Origin: Zanthoxylum bungeanum
Lineage: Eukaryota > Streptophyta > Magnoliopsida > Sapindales > Rutaceae
Direction: 5' to 3'
NCBI GenBank assembly: GCA_019454045.1
Contig: SKCR01026792.1
Coordinates: 1-64,000, forward strand
DNA length: 64,000 bases
This document shows, in pieces, positions 1 through 9,759 of this stretch (within the stretch, counting starts at the first letter, position 1; every line of letters starts with the position of its first letter). The notes under the pieces were generated by a model. It saw nothing but the letters and a program-made list of their open reading frames with translations, was not told where the DNA came from and made no database searches. Position numbers and translations under genes: made by a program.

Positions 1-1496
1 GTTGTGTCCTGGATTGCTTGTATATCTGCTAAGCCGATTCACAGCTTGAGCGATATCAGGTCGTGTGCAATTCGTGAGATACATCAGACTTCCGATGATT
101 CTCGAATACTCTAATTGCGATATGCTTGAACCAGTATTCTTTGATAGATGAAGAGTTAGGTCTACAGGGGTTCTAGCCACATTTAGATCCCCTTTGATAT
201 ATTTATCGAGTATCTTCTCAATATAATGAGTCTGTGATAATATATATCCGTCTGATGTCCTAGAAATTTTAATTCCCAGGATCACATCAGCTATTCCCAT
301 ATCTTTCATATCAAATTTGCTGGATAACACGTTTTTGGTAGACTGAATCATATCATGATTACTACCAATTATCAGCATATCGTCTACATAGAGACACACA
401 ATGACATATCCTTTTTGAGTTGATTTGGTGTACACACACTTATCACACTCATTGGTTTTGAACCCATTTGACAACATTTCTTTGTCAAATTTCTCATGCC
501 ATTGTTTCGGTGCTTGTTTTAATCCGTACAAGGATTTTACAAGTTTGCACACCTTCTGTTCTTGTCCAGGAACACTAAACCCTTCTGGTTGTTCCATGTA
601 AATCTCTTCATTCAATTCACCATTCAAGAATGCCGTCTTTACATCCATTTGATGTATTTCAAGACCAAATATAGCTGCTATGGCTATGAGCATTCTTATC
701 GATGTGATGCGAGTCACCGGTGAATAGGTGTCAAAGTAATCAAGGCATTCCTTTTGTCTATAACCTTTTATGACAAGTCTCGCCTTATACTTATCTATTG
801 ATCCATCCGTTTTCATCTTCCTCTTGAATATCCATTTGTAGCCCAGCGGCTTACAACCTGGCGGAAGATCAACCAACTCCCAAGTATGGTTCTGTAGGAT
901 TGAATCAATCTCACTATTTATCGCCTCTTTCCAAAGAGGTGCCTCAGGAGAAGACATAGCTTCTTTATAGCTTTGAGGCTCATTTTCTAACAGGTATGTC
1001 AGAAAATCGGGACCAAACGACTTAGACGTTCTAGCTCTCTTGCTACGTCTAGGCTCGATTGTCTCAGTATTAACACGTTTATCTGATTCTAGGTCAACCT
1101 GATCACTGTCCTTGACAGCGTCGGTCGTTCTTTTGAGAGACACTGTGCGCTGTCTTTCCTTACAAGGAAACGTCTCTTCAAAAAATGTCGCATTCCTTGA
1201 CTCAATTATCATCTCCGGATTGATGTCAGGAATCTCCGACTTGTGTACCAAGAATCGATACGCACTACTGTTGCGAGCATATCCAATGAATATACAATCA
1301 ACAGTTTTGGGTCCTATTCTAACCTTCTTAGGTTTAGGAACCATTACTTTGGCAAGACCCCCACACTTTGAGGTATTTGTAGGAGGTACGAAACCTTTCC
1401 ACAACTCATATGGTGTCTTGTCCAACCTTCTGTGAGGAAGCTTGTTAAGAACGTAGTTCGCGGAAAGCAAAGCTTCCCCCCACAAGTTCTGGGGTA
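1..1496 (-). pseudogene. Copia-1 integrase tail, reverse transcriptase and RNase H start
   Basis: One minus-strand frame stays open for about 498 codons to the window edge. It starts in the integrase C-terminal part (NLWGEALLSANYVLNK near 1480), crosses a variable linker (around 1030-1200) and enters the RT. Visible RT motifs are HQMDVKTAFLNGEL near 620-650, LYGLKQAPKQW near 500-530 and the catalytic LYVDDMLI near 375-395. It then runs through a TRPDIAQAV block near 40-60. All RT catalytic aspartates are present. A one-base shift near 1497 separates it from the upstream integrase frame, so the polyprotein is broken although this part looks functional. Confidence 0.9.
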
Positions 1497-1757
1497 CCCG
1501 AACTTGTCAACATGGCGTTCATCATTTCCTTCAACGTTCGGTTTTTGCGTTCTGCAATTCCGTTCTGTTGAGGAGAATAAGGAGCAGTGGTTTCGTGAAT
1601 AATTCCGTGCACAGAACAATATTCACCGAATGGTGAAACGTATTCACCCCCTCTATCGCTCCTGATTCTTTTGATTTTCTTGCCAAGTTGGTTTTCAACT
1701 TCGTTCTTATAGTGTACGAAGCTCTCAATTGCTTCGGCTTTGCTTCTCAGCAAGTAC
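1445..1757 (-). pseudogene. Copia-1 integrase catalytic core, second half
   Basis: The frame picks up at VYLLRSKAEAIESF and continues through RSDRGGEYVS (second catalytic Asp) to SPQQNGIAERKNRTLKEMM, where the E of AERKN is the third acid of the D,D-E triad. It then slips out of frame near 1497 into a short false tail. It is separated by a one-base shift near 1757 from the upstream segment that carries the first catalytic Asp. In an intact copy these pieces would form one integrase for inserting the cDNA. Confidence 0.85.
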
Positions 1758-2548
1758 ACAACAGAATCTTGTGCTGTCATCGATAAAAGTGACAAAGTAC
1801 TTTTTACCGCCTCTTGTTTGCACAATATTCATGTCACATACATCAGTATGTACAAGTTCCAGCGGTTCAGAACTACGTTCTATAGAATGAAATGATGTTC
1901 GATGCATTTTTGCTTCAACACATGCTTCACACTTATGTTGGCCATCAATTGCAAACTTAGGTATAAGGTCCATGTTAATTAATTTACGCATAGTATCATA
2001 ATTAACATGTCCTAACCTCTCATGCCATACATTTTGTGACACAATAATATAAGCAGACGAACTAGCTTTATTAATAGCACGGTTAACAGTCATTACATTT
2101 AGTTTAAACAGGCCCTCAGTCAGGTAACCTTTTCCTACATACATATCATTCTTAGTCATTACAAACTTATCAGAAACAAATACAAGCTTAAAACCAGCCT
2201 TACTAAGAAGAGAACCCGAGACCAAATTCTTCCGAATATCTGGAACGTGCAGTACATTCTTCAATGTTAGCTCCTTTCCGGATGTCATCTTCAGAACCAC
2301 TGTGCCTTGTCCAACCACCTGAGAGGTAGACGAGTTTCCCATTGTCAGATGATCGCCGCCATCGACCTTCTGGTACATGGAAAACATCTTACTGTCTGCA
2401 CAGATATGACGAGTAGCCCCAGTGTCTACCCACCATTCTCTCGGATTCCCAACTATGTTGGCTTCAGTTACCACTGCTGATAGTTCCATCTCTGAGATAT
2501 CATCAGTCAGTTGCTCGCCTTCAGTGACATGGGCCTCATTCTTTTTTT
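1725..2548 (-). pseudogene. Copia-1 protease, GAG-pre-integrase and integrase N-terminal half
   Basis: The minus-strand frame begins just after the gag zinc knuckle. The aspartic protease shows WWVDTGATRHICAD (active site D-T-G-A, near 2405-2440). A GAG-pre-integrase block follows, with the zinc-binding H..H..C..C of the integrase (VWHERLGHVNYD ... CEACVEAK near 1900-2030), then the first integrase Asp in the HTDVCDM block near 1840. The frame is lost near 1757. The open frame extends to 2621 but the part beyond 2548 is in the wrong frame for gag. Confidence 0.87.
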
Positions 2549-3343
2549 CTTGCCCTTGTCCTGAGACTTCTTGTTTCTGCAGTCCTTTGACATATGACCG
2601 CTCTTTCCACAGTTGTAGCATTTTCCCTTGAACTTCTTGTTCCCAGAGTCAGCTCCACTGTTCTTTCTCTTTTTGCTACCCTTTACACCTTCAATGATGT
2701 TGGCCTTAGACTCCAGAGTCTTGTAGCTAGCCTTCTCGGACATCCTGTTGTCCTCCTCGATTCTCAATCGAACACTGAGGTCTTCAAGGCTCATCTGCTT
2801 CTTTTTGTGTTTCAGATAGCTCCTGAAGTCCTTCCATGATGGAGGCAACTTTTCAATTATGGCGGCAACTTGAAACGTCTCACAAAGTTTCATTCCTTCA
2901 TCCAGTATTTCATGAATGATTAATTGCAGTTCACCCAACTGAGACATCACCGTCCTTGAATCTACCATTTTGTAGTCCAGGAACCTACCCACGACAAATT
3001 TCTTTTGTCCGGCATCTTCAGTTTTATACTTCTTCTCGAGAGATTCCCAGAGAATCTTCGCAGAAATCATGCCTTGGTACACATTGTACAGGGTATTGTC
3101 AAGACCACCCAATAGGTAGTTCTTGCATAAGAAGTCTCCAGACATCCAAGTCTGTTCTCGCTCTTCCTTGGCCAATTCGGATTCACCCTCCACAGGACCC
3201 GGAGGATCTTTGAGGAATTTTGCCAACTGGAGAGTTGTCAGGTAGAACAGCATCTTGCTCTGCCATTGTTTGAAATTTGCCCCACCAAACTTCTCCGGTT
3301 TTTCTCCATGAGAGACCGGTACCGTGATATTTCCGATAGCCAT
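2507..3343 (-). CDS. Copia-1 gag (nucleocapsid)
   Basis: The start at 3343 (MAIGNITVPVSHGEKPEKF) is preferred over the ATG at 3370 because the conserved gag opening begins here. Copia gag sequence follows: FKQWQSKMLFYLTTLQLAKFL, then a middle UBN2-like region. A CCHC zinc knuckle (CYNCGKSGHMSKDC) lies near 2585-2625, followed by a lysine-rich tail. The frame closes at 2507. Pol lies in the -1 frame and the two meet at a run of seven A on the coding strand (2542-2548). Either a one-base slip broke a single gag-pol ORF or the run is a frameshift site. Confidence 0.85.
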   Translation of the reverse strand: MAIGNITVPVSHGEKPEKFGGANFKQWQSKMLFYLTTLQLAKFLKDPPGPVEGESELAKEEREQTWMSGDFLCKNYLLGGLDNTLYNVYQGMISAKILWESLEKKYKTEDAGQKKFVVGRFLDYKMVDSRTVMSQLGELQLIIHEILDEGMKLCETFQVAAIIEKLPPSWKDFRSYLKHKKKQMSLEDLSVRLRIEEDNRMSEKASYKTLESKANIIEGVKGSKKRKNSGADSGNKKFKGKCYNCGKSGHMSKDCRNKKSQDKGKKKRMRPMSLKASN

Positions 3344-4290
3344 ATGTAACTGGAAAATCAACAGGGTCAATTAGTCTACGAAAGACAAATTGCACAATGA
3401 TCAACGAATGATCTTGTTCAAAGTGATATACGACAAATGTAGATATGTATATATAATTCAATCAAGATTGGATGGAATTACTTGTGTATTATTACACTTT
3501 AAATTCTCAACCAATTATGCAACAATCAAACAATTTCAACTTTATCACTATGTGTATGCTTGTGATAATTGAACAACCTAATAATAACTTAAATCTATAC
3601 TACCAAGATTAATGTGTTAACAGTATATGAATTACTAAGTTAATATTATTTAAGTTTGCAGTTTATAAGAATTACAGGACCATTTCGTTAGTGTCGCGTT
3701 CGTATATACGTTCGACGAGACTGTCCAGTGTGTCGTTCCGTGTCGTTGTTTTGATTCGTTTTAGAGCGTTCGAAACGATTCGAGTTTCGAAAGTAATTCA
3801 GAGTTTGCGTTCGAGTTGCGTTTGAAACGCGTTCGAACGATAATTCCAGAGAGTTCGGTTCGAGTTGCGTTTGATAACGCGTTCGAACGGAGTGATTCCA
3901 GAATTCACGTTCGTGTAGCGTTCTATACGCGTTCGAACGTTCTTAGCAGAAGGCGTGCGTTCGAGTTGCGTTTGAAGACGCGTTCGAACGTTCTTACGAA
4001 TTTTCAGATTTTATGCCTTCGCGTGCGTCGGGCGTTCGAACGCCCTACGGGTTTACATGCACAGTACGTATTTTTTCAGAAAATATTTTGTCCTAGCATG
4101 CGAATCTACAGTCTAACAACACTTTAGAGCAATAAGTTCTTAAGATTGTTGGATATTTAGTGTCATTAAACAACAATTGGCATGCAAAACAACAAATCAA
4201 TTTCAACAAAATCTATATACCAAAAACCCTAAACAAAATTATATAAAGACAAAATTAAGAAAACAGGATTTACTGAGATTCCAAGTCGAG
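3344..4290 (-). other. Copia-1 untranslated leader
   Basis: There is no coding sequence here. The stretch between gag and the presumed 5' LTR is AT-rich at both ends (3400-3690 and 4100-4280), with a CG-rich tandem repeat in the middle listed separately. It would be transcribed as 5' leader RNA. I could not find a TGGTATCAGAGC-type primer-binding site. A poor candidate, TGGAATCTCAG, reads on the minus strand near 4280-4290. Confidence 0.5.
3807..3997. repeat. ~50-bp CpG-rich tandem repeat, about 4 copies
   Basis: Four units start near 3807, 3855, 3907 and 3957. Each contains a GTTGCGTTTGA-like segment followed by the palindrome-bearing CGCGTTCGAACG. Weaker related sequence extends left to about 3690 and a last partial copy lies near 4030. 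The block is much richer in CpG and TTCGAA than its AT-rich surroundings. It lies in the Copia-1 leader. Confidence 0.85.
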
Positions 4291-4733
4291 TAATTCTCTG
4301 TCCTTAAGAACTTATTGGCCCCGTCACAGGTGCTCTACGGATCCGAATGGCCAACGTTCTCCCAGGATAACTTGGATGCTTCTTGTCCAAGGTGCACTCC
4401 TTGACAAGTATTCGAACTGTGAATATGGTGGATCTCTTCTCAAAACAAATTGAAAACAAAGTGTCTGAATCGTATGTCTATTTGCCTTTTCTCCCAACTT
4501 TTTATCAACCCCCAAAATTGGAGGGAATAGCCTTCTTTTATAAGGCATGGAGGGGTGCCAAAGGGGCACCCCTTGGGTGGGGTCACAACCCTTCAAGAGT
4601 AGTAACCACCCCATAACAAAAGCAAAGGACATAAATACCCTTTCTTATAATTGAAGAATTTACAACAAAGATGAAGAGGAAAAACTTATGTCCCTATTTG
4701 CTCAATACTGACACGGACACCACCGTCATTAAC
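4290..4733 (-). repeat. Copia-1 presumed 5' LTR with promoter
   Basis: On the minus strand the sequence starting at 4733 reads TGTTAATGACGGTGG, a typical TG-initial LTR start. A TATA box (TATAAAAG, minus strand) lies at 4535-4542, about 195 bases downstream, as expected for U3. Just upstream is a strong stem, GGGGTGCC/GGCACCCC (4552-4559 and 4565-4572). The inner edge near 4290 is a guess because the partner LTR is outside the window and no clear primer-binding site is seen. Confidence 0.5.
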
Positions 4734-5261
4734 ATATTTGTTTACATTTTTCAAAAAAATCACCCACAGTACCAAGACTCTTTTTTGCTTCTTTTCCTCT
4801 ACTTCACGCTCCATTAATTTCATTATTCTTTCTTAACAGCATTATCCTCCTCCGAATTTGGAGAATGCTTATATGGTTAGCACATTCGAACAACATGATC
4901 ATCAACCTTGTCCAGAAACCCCCCAAGAAAAATATATTAAAAAATAAAAAATAACAATGAACCACTAATAATTTCACAATATTAGGCAATTTAAAAAATC
5001 GAAGATACACAAAAAAGAAACTTATCATACAAAATATGATTAAAATCCCCAAATTGATTGCTGGATTAAAATACGTGAAACCCTATAAAATGAATTTTGG
5101 GTTGACAACTGAAGATTCAAAACATGTGAATCAAGTACAGTAGTGGGTAAGAAGAAACGAAAAATTGATAATGAGAAGAAGAAGAAACGATTAAATTAAT
5201 GTCATTAACGATCTAAGAAAGTGTAGAGGTGGGGAAAAATAAGAAGAAATAAAAGCTGAAG
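4734..5261. other. AT-rich intergenic DNA, nothing recognised
   Basis: No gene, RNA or convincing repeat is visible. Short open frames here are chance in AT-rich sequence. Confidence 0.6.
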
Positions 5262-6486
5262 CTAAGGGTGTATTTAATTGAGATTTAAAAGATTATTTAT
5301 GGATAAATAATTCAGTGAATTTTAAAAGAATATTTAAGAAGTAATGATTTATAAGATTTTATTACAGTTTTTTTAATCATGATTTTTTTACTTATTGGAT
5401 TTTAAAATATTTTATATCATAAGAATTGAAAAGATTTGAAAAGACCACATATAATTTTTATTTTTTTTTTACTTGTATGATGTTAACCAATCAACTTTTA
5501 ATCCGATTATGAGTAATGTCTATCTAGTTCAATGAGGCATTCTTTTCTTAGATCATTCTCGTTCAGGTCACCACTCCACTGAATTGACAATGCTATAACC
5601 ATCATGGTTCGGTGGGGATGCCTCAATTATTACACATATATTTTCTTACAAGCTATGTTGGCTGTAATATTTTCTGGATATAAGCAATCTATCAATATTT
5701 TACTAACAGTGCAGATAACTTTACTGACGAAATGTTTAATTATCTCCGATTGTTTTCTGAGTTTCTGTGACACAATGTCATGCCTCTGACATAGGAATAA
5801 AAGATAACACTCCGACATCAATGATCTTAATAATGAGAATATTTTTTTCCTTAAATTTGGGCTTTAAAAAAATTACAAGTAAAAAATTAGCGAGAAAATA
5901 AGGAAAAAAATCATTGTTGTGTTAAATTATCTTTGTACATTATCATCTATCTGATTGAAGAAATTCTACTGGTCTCAAAGAAAATTTAGGAAATTACTTT
6001 AAATGTGATAGAATTTTCCTCCTCGAAATTGAAATTCATTAAGAAAAATGGTTGGAGTAAGAACATTATCAGTTGCATTTAAAAGAAAGTCATATTGTTA
6101 ACTTGTTTACGAAGAGCTAACATGTATGTTGATCTTCTGTTTTCTAACAGTCAATAAAATCTCATGTCAAAAGTCTCATGGGTTAGGGTAAGATTTTTTT
6201 TATAAAGTTGGATATTTATAATTCTCACTAAAAAGTCACACACAATCACACATATAAAAAAAAATCCTTCAATATTATTATATTTTTCAATACCATAAGA
6301 CTTTCTATTATTTGTTTAAAGTCCTGATTGAATATCACTAGATTTGAACACACTATTTAAAAATCCTAATAGTCTTAATAGAATACCACAAAATTTTTAG
6401 ATTTTATAAAAATCTTAATTAAATACCACATAACTTATTTAACCTAAAATAATCATTTAAAATCTAAATTGAATACACCCCCTTAG
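5262..6486. mobile_element. Non-autonomous TIR transposon, ~1.2 kb
   Basis: The left end reads CTAAGGGTGTATTTAATTG and the right end, inverted, reads CTAAGGGGGTGTATTCAATT. Similarity continues inward through GATTTaAAAGATTATTT for about 38 bases. Related subterminal motifs (AATnGAATACCAC-like) recur every 35-50 bases between 6320 and 6480. There is no transposase ORF, so any movement needs a helper. A 2-3 bp TA-containing target duplication is possible but cannot be separated from the TIR. The superfamily (PIF/Harbinger, hAT or Mariner type) is not settled. Confidence 0.7.
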
Positions 6487-7443
6487 TATTTGTGTAGGAT
6501 TAAAGAGAGTAATTAAAATACCTAATTTAGTTTATTATTAGTTCAACAGCCATGTTAGTATTAATAGATATCCCTGAAATAAGAAGAGAACATGATTTAT
6601 ATAAGAATGAATGAGAATAAGATTGTTTCTGTTTTTATATATATATAAAAATAGGTATAAATAGAGATTATATTGTATATAAAATTACTAATAATATATT
6701 TCACCTCAAATATCTTGATTATCTTTAATTCACCTTCCAATTTATTGAAAACATCAACTCACCCTTATTTAATGTTATAAAATAAATTATCTTTCAAAGG
6801 TATATTATAAAATGGGAGTCGCATTGATGAATTAATTTATCAAACTTTTTTTTTCTCAATGATAAATAAAGGTGAGTTGATGTGTTTTTAATAAGTTGAA
6901 ATATGGATAAGAAAAACTCGATTCTAAAAAAATCTAAAGAACTAACTACATCAAAATATAAGTATGAAAGCAAATTTGGTTAGAGCTTCTGGTCAATTTC
7001 TTATATATATAAACTCCGATCATCTTACAAGTCCATTCATAATTTTGAAACTCTCTCATTCATTATTTCTACAAGGAAAACTTCAAGAGAAAGTTACAAT
7101 CCTAGTACTGTTGCTCACATACCACCAGATCTACCATGCTGGTTACAAAGAATTTTAAGAACCACTCCATTCATAAAGTGTACCCTTACAATGTGTTCAT
7201 GTAAAACTCAATTTGGCAAGCAAAGGGCTTTCTTAGTGTCTATCTATGATATATTATAAAGTCTATTTGAAAGTGGTTAAAATCATAATAAGAAAATTTT
7301 CTCAAGGTTAATAACATTTGAAAACTCTTAATAATTAATAGATTCAAAAGCACTGAAGTGTCCGACTTTCATCAATTTATCAATAATTTCAAATATTGTT
7401 GTCACCATTGTCAAAAAATGGATGATGCAAACCATTAAAATAG
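6487..7443. other. AT-rich intergenic DNA
   Basis: No gene is seen. Apart from the foldback repeat listed separately, this is featureless AT-rich sequence. Confidence 0.6.
6741..6895. repeat. Small foldback/MITE-like inverted repeat
   Basis: The left arm, around CATCAACTCACCCTTATTTA (6752-6771), pairs with the right arm TAAATAAAGGTGAGTTGATG (6863-6882). Weaker pairing extends outward through TTTATTGAAAA / TTTTTAATAAG. The ~90-bp middle has no gene. The size and structure resemble a MITE, but no target duplication was established. Confidence 0.55.
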
Positions 7444-7704
7444 CTTTAGGTGCATTAATTGAGGGGTTGTAATAGTGAGTTTGAGTTTCATTATAAATTG
7501 AGAGTTAATTGAGAGTTCAAATCATCCCCAACAAGAAGCTCCAAGTAAGAGAGCTTAGAGTGTAAGCTTCAATGTAAGAAAGCTTAGAGAGTGTAGAGAG
7601 TGACATTTTTTGTAAAATTTAAACACTTTATAAATTTTGTTCTTATAGTAATAGAATTCGATTTTTCCTCATAAACACTCTTCAGTGATCAGAGAATCAC
7701 AACA
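7444..7704 (+). repeat. Mini-Copia 5' LTR
   Basis: This 261-bp repeat matches 8798-9058 along its length. It is followed after two bases by TGGTATCAGT, the tRNA-iMet-type primer-binding site. Confidence 0.75.
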
Positions 7705-7706
7705 AG

Positions 7707-7716
7707 TGGTATCAGT
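7707..7716 (+). promoter_or_regulatory. Mini-Copia primer-binding site
   Basis: TGGTATCAGT sits two bases after the left LTR. It matches the usual TGGTATCAGAGC Copia site for its first nine bases, complementary to the 3' end of initiator tRNA-Met. Confidence 0.7.
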
Positions 7717-7984
7717 ATCTTTGGTTATACGTTGGGGATCCTAGAGGTGAAGAACGAAACTCGGTTCGGAAAATTCAGGTTTTGGGAAAGTGGTCAAAAA
7801 ATTAATTTTGAGCATACCATCAGCTTATTCACGTCGAGACGAGCACAATTATATTTTTCGGAGATCAAACAGAGACCGGAGGATGTTGCACGCACCGCAC
7901 GCGCCAAATAGAGAGTCTCCACGTGCCGCTACTCTCACCACGCGCCGCACGCGCCATCCAGAGGTTGAAGAAGACACACGTGGC

Positions 7985-8345
7985 TGCCACGTCAGTATTC
8001 CGGTATAGTCAGCTGCCATGTCATCAAATTCTGGTACACATCATCAGCATGGTCAGCAACACATCAACATTTATGGTACAATCATCAGACATGTTAGCGT
8101 CACGTCGGTAGTTCCGGCAGAGTCAGCTGACACGTATTCGCCATGTCATCATATCTGGTACAGTCAGTAGACACGTCAGTATTTTCGGTACAGTCAACAG
8201 CCACATCAGCTTTTTCGATCCAGTCATCAACCACGTCAGTAACCACGTCAGATTTTCCAGTACAATCATATATCACGTCAGCTATTCCAGTTCAGTCAGC
8301 AGCCACGTCATATGCCACGTGTCAGGAACGTCAGCATATCTGGTA
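7985..8345 (+). repeat. Degenerate ~30-bp repeats with ACGTCA core in mini-Copia leader
   Basis: Units such as CACGTCAGTATTTTCGGTAC and CCACGTCAGATTTTCCAGTA recur about ten times with a period near 30-35 bases. A similar TGACGTGG-rich stretch occurs in the Copia-3 leader (51240-51330), so the two elements share leader ancestry. Open frames across this array are by-products of the repeat. Confidence 0.7.
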
Positions 8346-8550
8346 AATTTCATTGAGCCCCCTTAAGTCTCTAAAATTTATATTTCAGAACAAGAAGTTT
8401 TATAAATTTATAAATCGACCATTGGGTCAGATTTGGACTAGCGAATAGTCAAATCCACCATTTTCGACAGTTTCAGACGTAACTATGATTTCCGATTTGT
8501 GAAAATCATCCCCGATTTTGTCTTCTTTTCATTTTAAACTTTAATCGTAA

Positions 8551-8797
8551 ATGGAAATAGAAGACTCATCTTTTGGTACGATGATCAAGCTGACAACAAC
8601 CAATTACTCCCCTTAGAGACCTCGAATGATAGATTATTTGCACTGCAAATATCTGTTTGATATGATCAAGGTGAAGGGAGTGGGAACATATTCTCTCAAA
8701 GAGAGTGACTGGAATAAACTTAACAATAGAACTATGTGTCAGATTAGGCAGTGAATCTGCTACAGTGTCTTCCACCACGTAGCACAAGACACAGGTA
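8551..8797 (+). pseudogene. Mini-Copia gag remnant
   Basis: The frame starts at ATG 8551 (MEIEDSSFGTMIKLTTTNYS) and keeps the Copia gag pattern RPRMIDYLHCKYLFDMIK and later the VFHHVAQDTG block. The codon at 8614-8616 is TAG where this family normally has a Trp before RPRM, and a second stop interrupts the IRQ.. stretch near 8751. The frame merges into the 3' LTR at 8798. It cannot make a functional Gag, but the 5' gag sequence may still serve RNA packaging. Confidence 0.75.
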
Positions 8798-9058
8798 CTT
8801 TAGGTGCATTAATTGAGTGGTTTTAATAGTAAGCTTGAGTTTCACTAAAAATTAAGAGCTAATCGAAAGTCCAAACCATCCCCAACAAGAAGCTCCAAGT
8901 AAGAGAGCTTAGAGTGTAAGCTTCAAGGCAAGAAAGTTTAGAGAGTATAGAGAGTGAGGTTTTTTGTAAATTTTAAACACTTTGTAAATTATGTTCCTGT
9001 AATAATAGAATTCAGTTTTTCCTCATAAACACTCTTCAGTGATCAGAGAATCACAACA
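8798..9058 (+). repeat. Mini-Copia 3' LTR
   Basis: This 261-bp copy equals the left LTR in length and carries scattered substitutions (for example GAGGGG vs GAGTGG near the start). No polypurine tract is seen immediately before it, consistent with an internal deletion joining gag to the LTR. Confidence 0.75.
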
Positions 9059-9653
9059 AGCACTAATAAGTAACACATCAATGGTCCTTATTAGCAATTG
9101 CTTTCAACAAAACCAAAATTTCAGCTAGTAGCTAATGCAAAACTACAGCTTCAACTAAAATCATGCTCTTAAAATAGCTAAAATATGGAGTTAAGACTTA
9201 ACCGAAAATCAAAAACATGAAATAAAAGCATCTTCTCAAGAAGCGGAATAGATACCACACAGATGCTGAATCCTGGAGCAAGAAAGATCTTTACCTTTTG
9301 TCTCTCCCGTTTGCTTCTTTTCCTTGGTAACTTAATTATCATGCCAAGGCACTCAGCAGGCTTAAAAGCTACAAATTGGATTGTATGTGGATTTGGTCAT
9401 ATCATTCATGTGGGAAATTAAAATACTCAAACCAGACAAGGGTGGCAAGACAATTGGAGCTACATCATCATTGACAAAAAAACAAAGAACAAGAAAAAAA
9501 AATTACAAACAGTAACCCAGATGCCGTCTCATGTGTATTCTTACAAATGGAATTAGATACTCCACAATTTCGACCAATAATATTCCAGTACAAGTGCTTA
9601 ACTCTAACTGACAAACTTATGTGAAGATGCCGGCCCTGTTTCGGTCCTTCAGC
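9059..9653. other. Upstream region of the subtilase gene
   Basis: No gene is seen. This ~600-bp stretch should contain the subtilase promoter. Apart from the TATA box I recognise no specific element. Confidence 0.5.
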
Positions 9654-9661
9654 TATAAATA
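9654..9661 (+). promoter_or_regulatory. TATA box of the subtilase gene
   Basis: TATAAATA lies 106 bases before the chosen start codon (9760), predicting transcription start near 9685-9690. That puts the in-frame ATG at 9667 upstream of the mRNA, which decides the start in favour of 9760. Confidence 0.7.
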
Positions 9662-9759
9662 ATTGGTTGAGAAAACGTTTGACAGACACCCAAAAAAGCA
9701 AAATAAAAGAAAAAAAAAACCTGACAGTGCTCTCCTACTTCACAAAGAGTACTACTTCA

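Larger units (their letters stand above)
1..4733 (-). mobile_element. Copia-1: Ty1/Copia LTR retrotransposon, truncated by window edge
   Basis: The element reads right to left: presumed 5' LTR (ending near 4733), long leader, gag, protease, integrase, reverse transcriptase and the start of RNase H. This PR-INT-RT order is diagnostic of Copia. Its 3' end and 3' LTR lie beyond base 1, so no TSD can be checked. Reading frames are good except for three single-base disruptions (about 2545, 1757 and 1497), so it is a fairly young but defective copy. No perfect primer-binding site was found, so the inner LTR edge is uncertain. Confidence 0.9.
7444..9058 (+). mobile_element. Mini-Copia: internally deleted Copia retrotransposon, 1.6 kb
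   Basis: Two direct repeats of 261 bp (7444-7704 and 8798-9058) both begin CTTTAGGTGCATTAATT and end AATCACAACA. They flank a primer-binding site, a leader with ACGTCA-rich repeats and the first ~80 codons of a Copia gag. All of the remaining gag and pol is missing, and gag runs directly into the right LTR. Orientation is plus. No clean 5-bp TSD was found (left AATAG, right AGCAC), and the LTR ends are not the usual TG...CA at the left side, so the exact edges may be off by a few bases. Confidence 0.75.

Noticed and set aside
9667..9759. Alternative subtilase start at 9667 adding 31 residues
   Set aside because: It lies only a few bases after the TATA box, probably upstream of transcription start, and would bury the signal peptide behind a lysine-rich segment.
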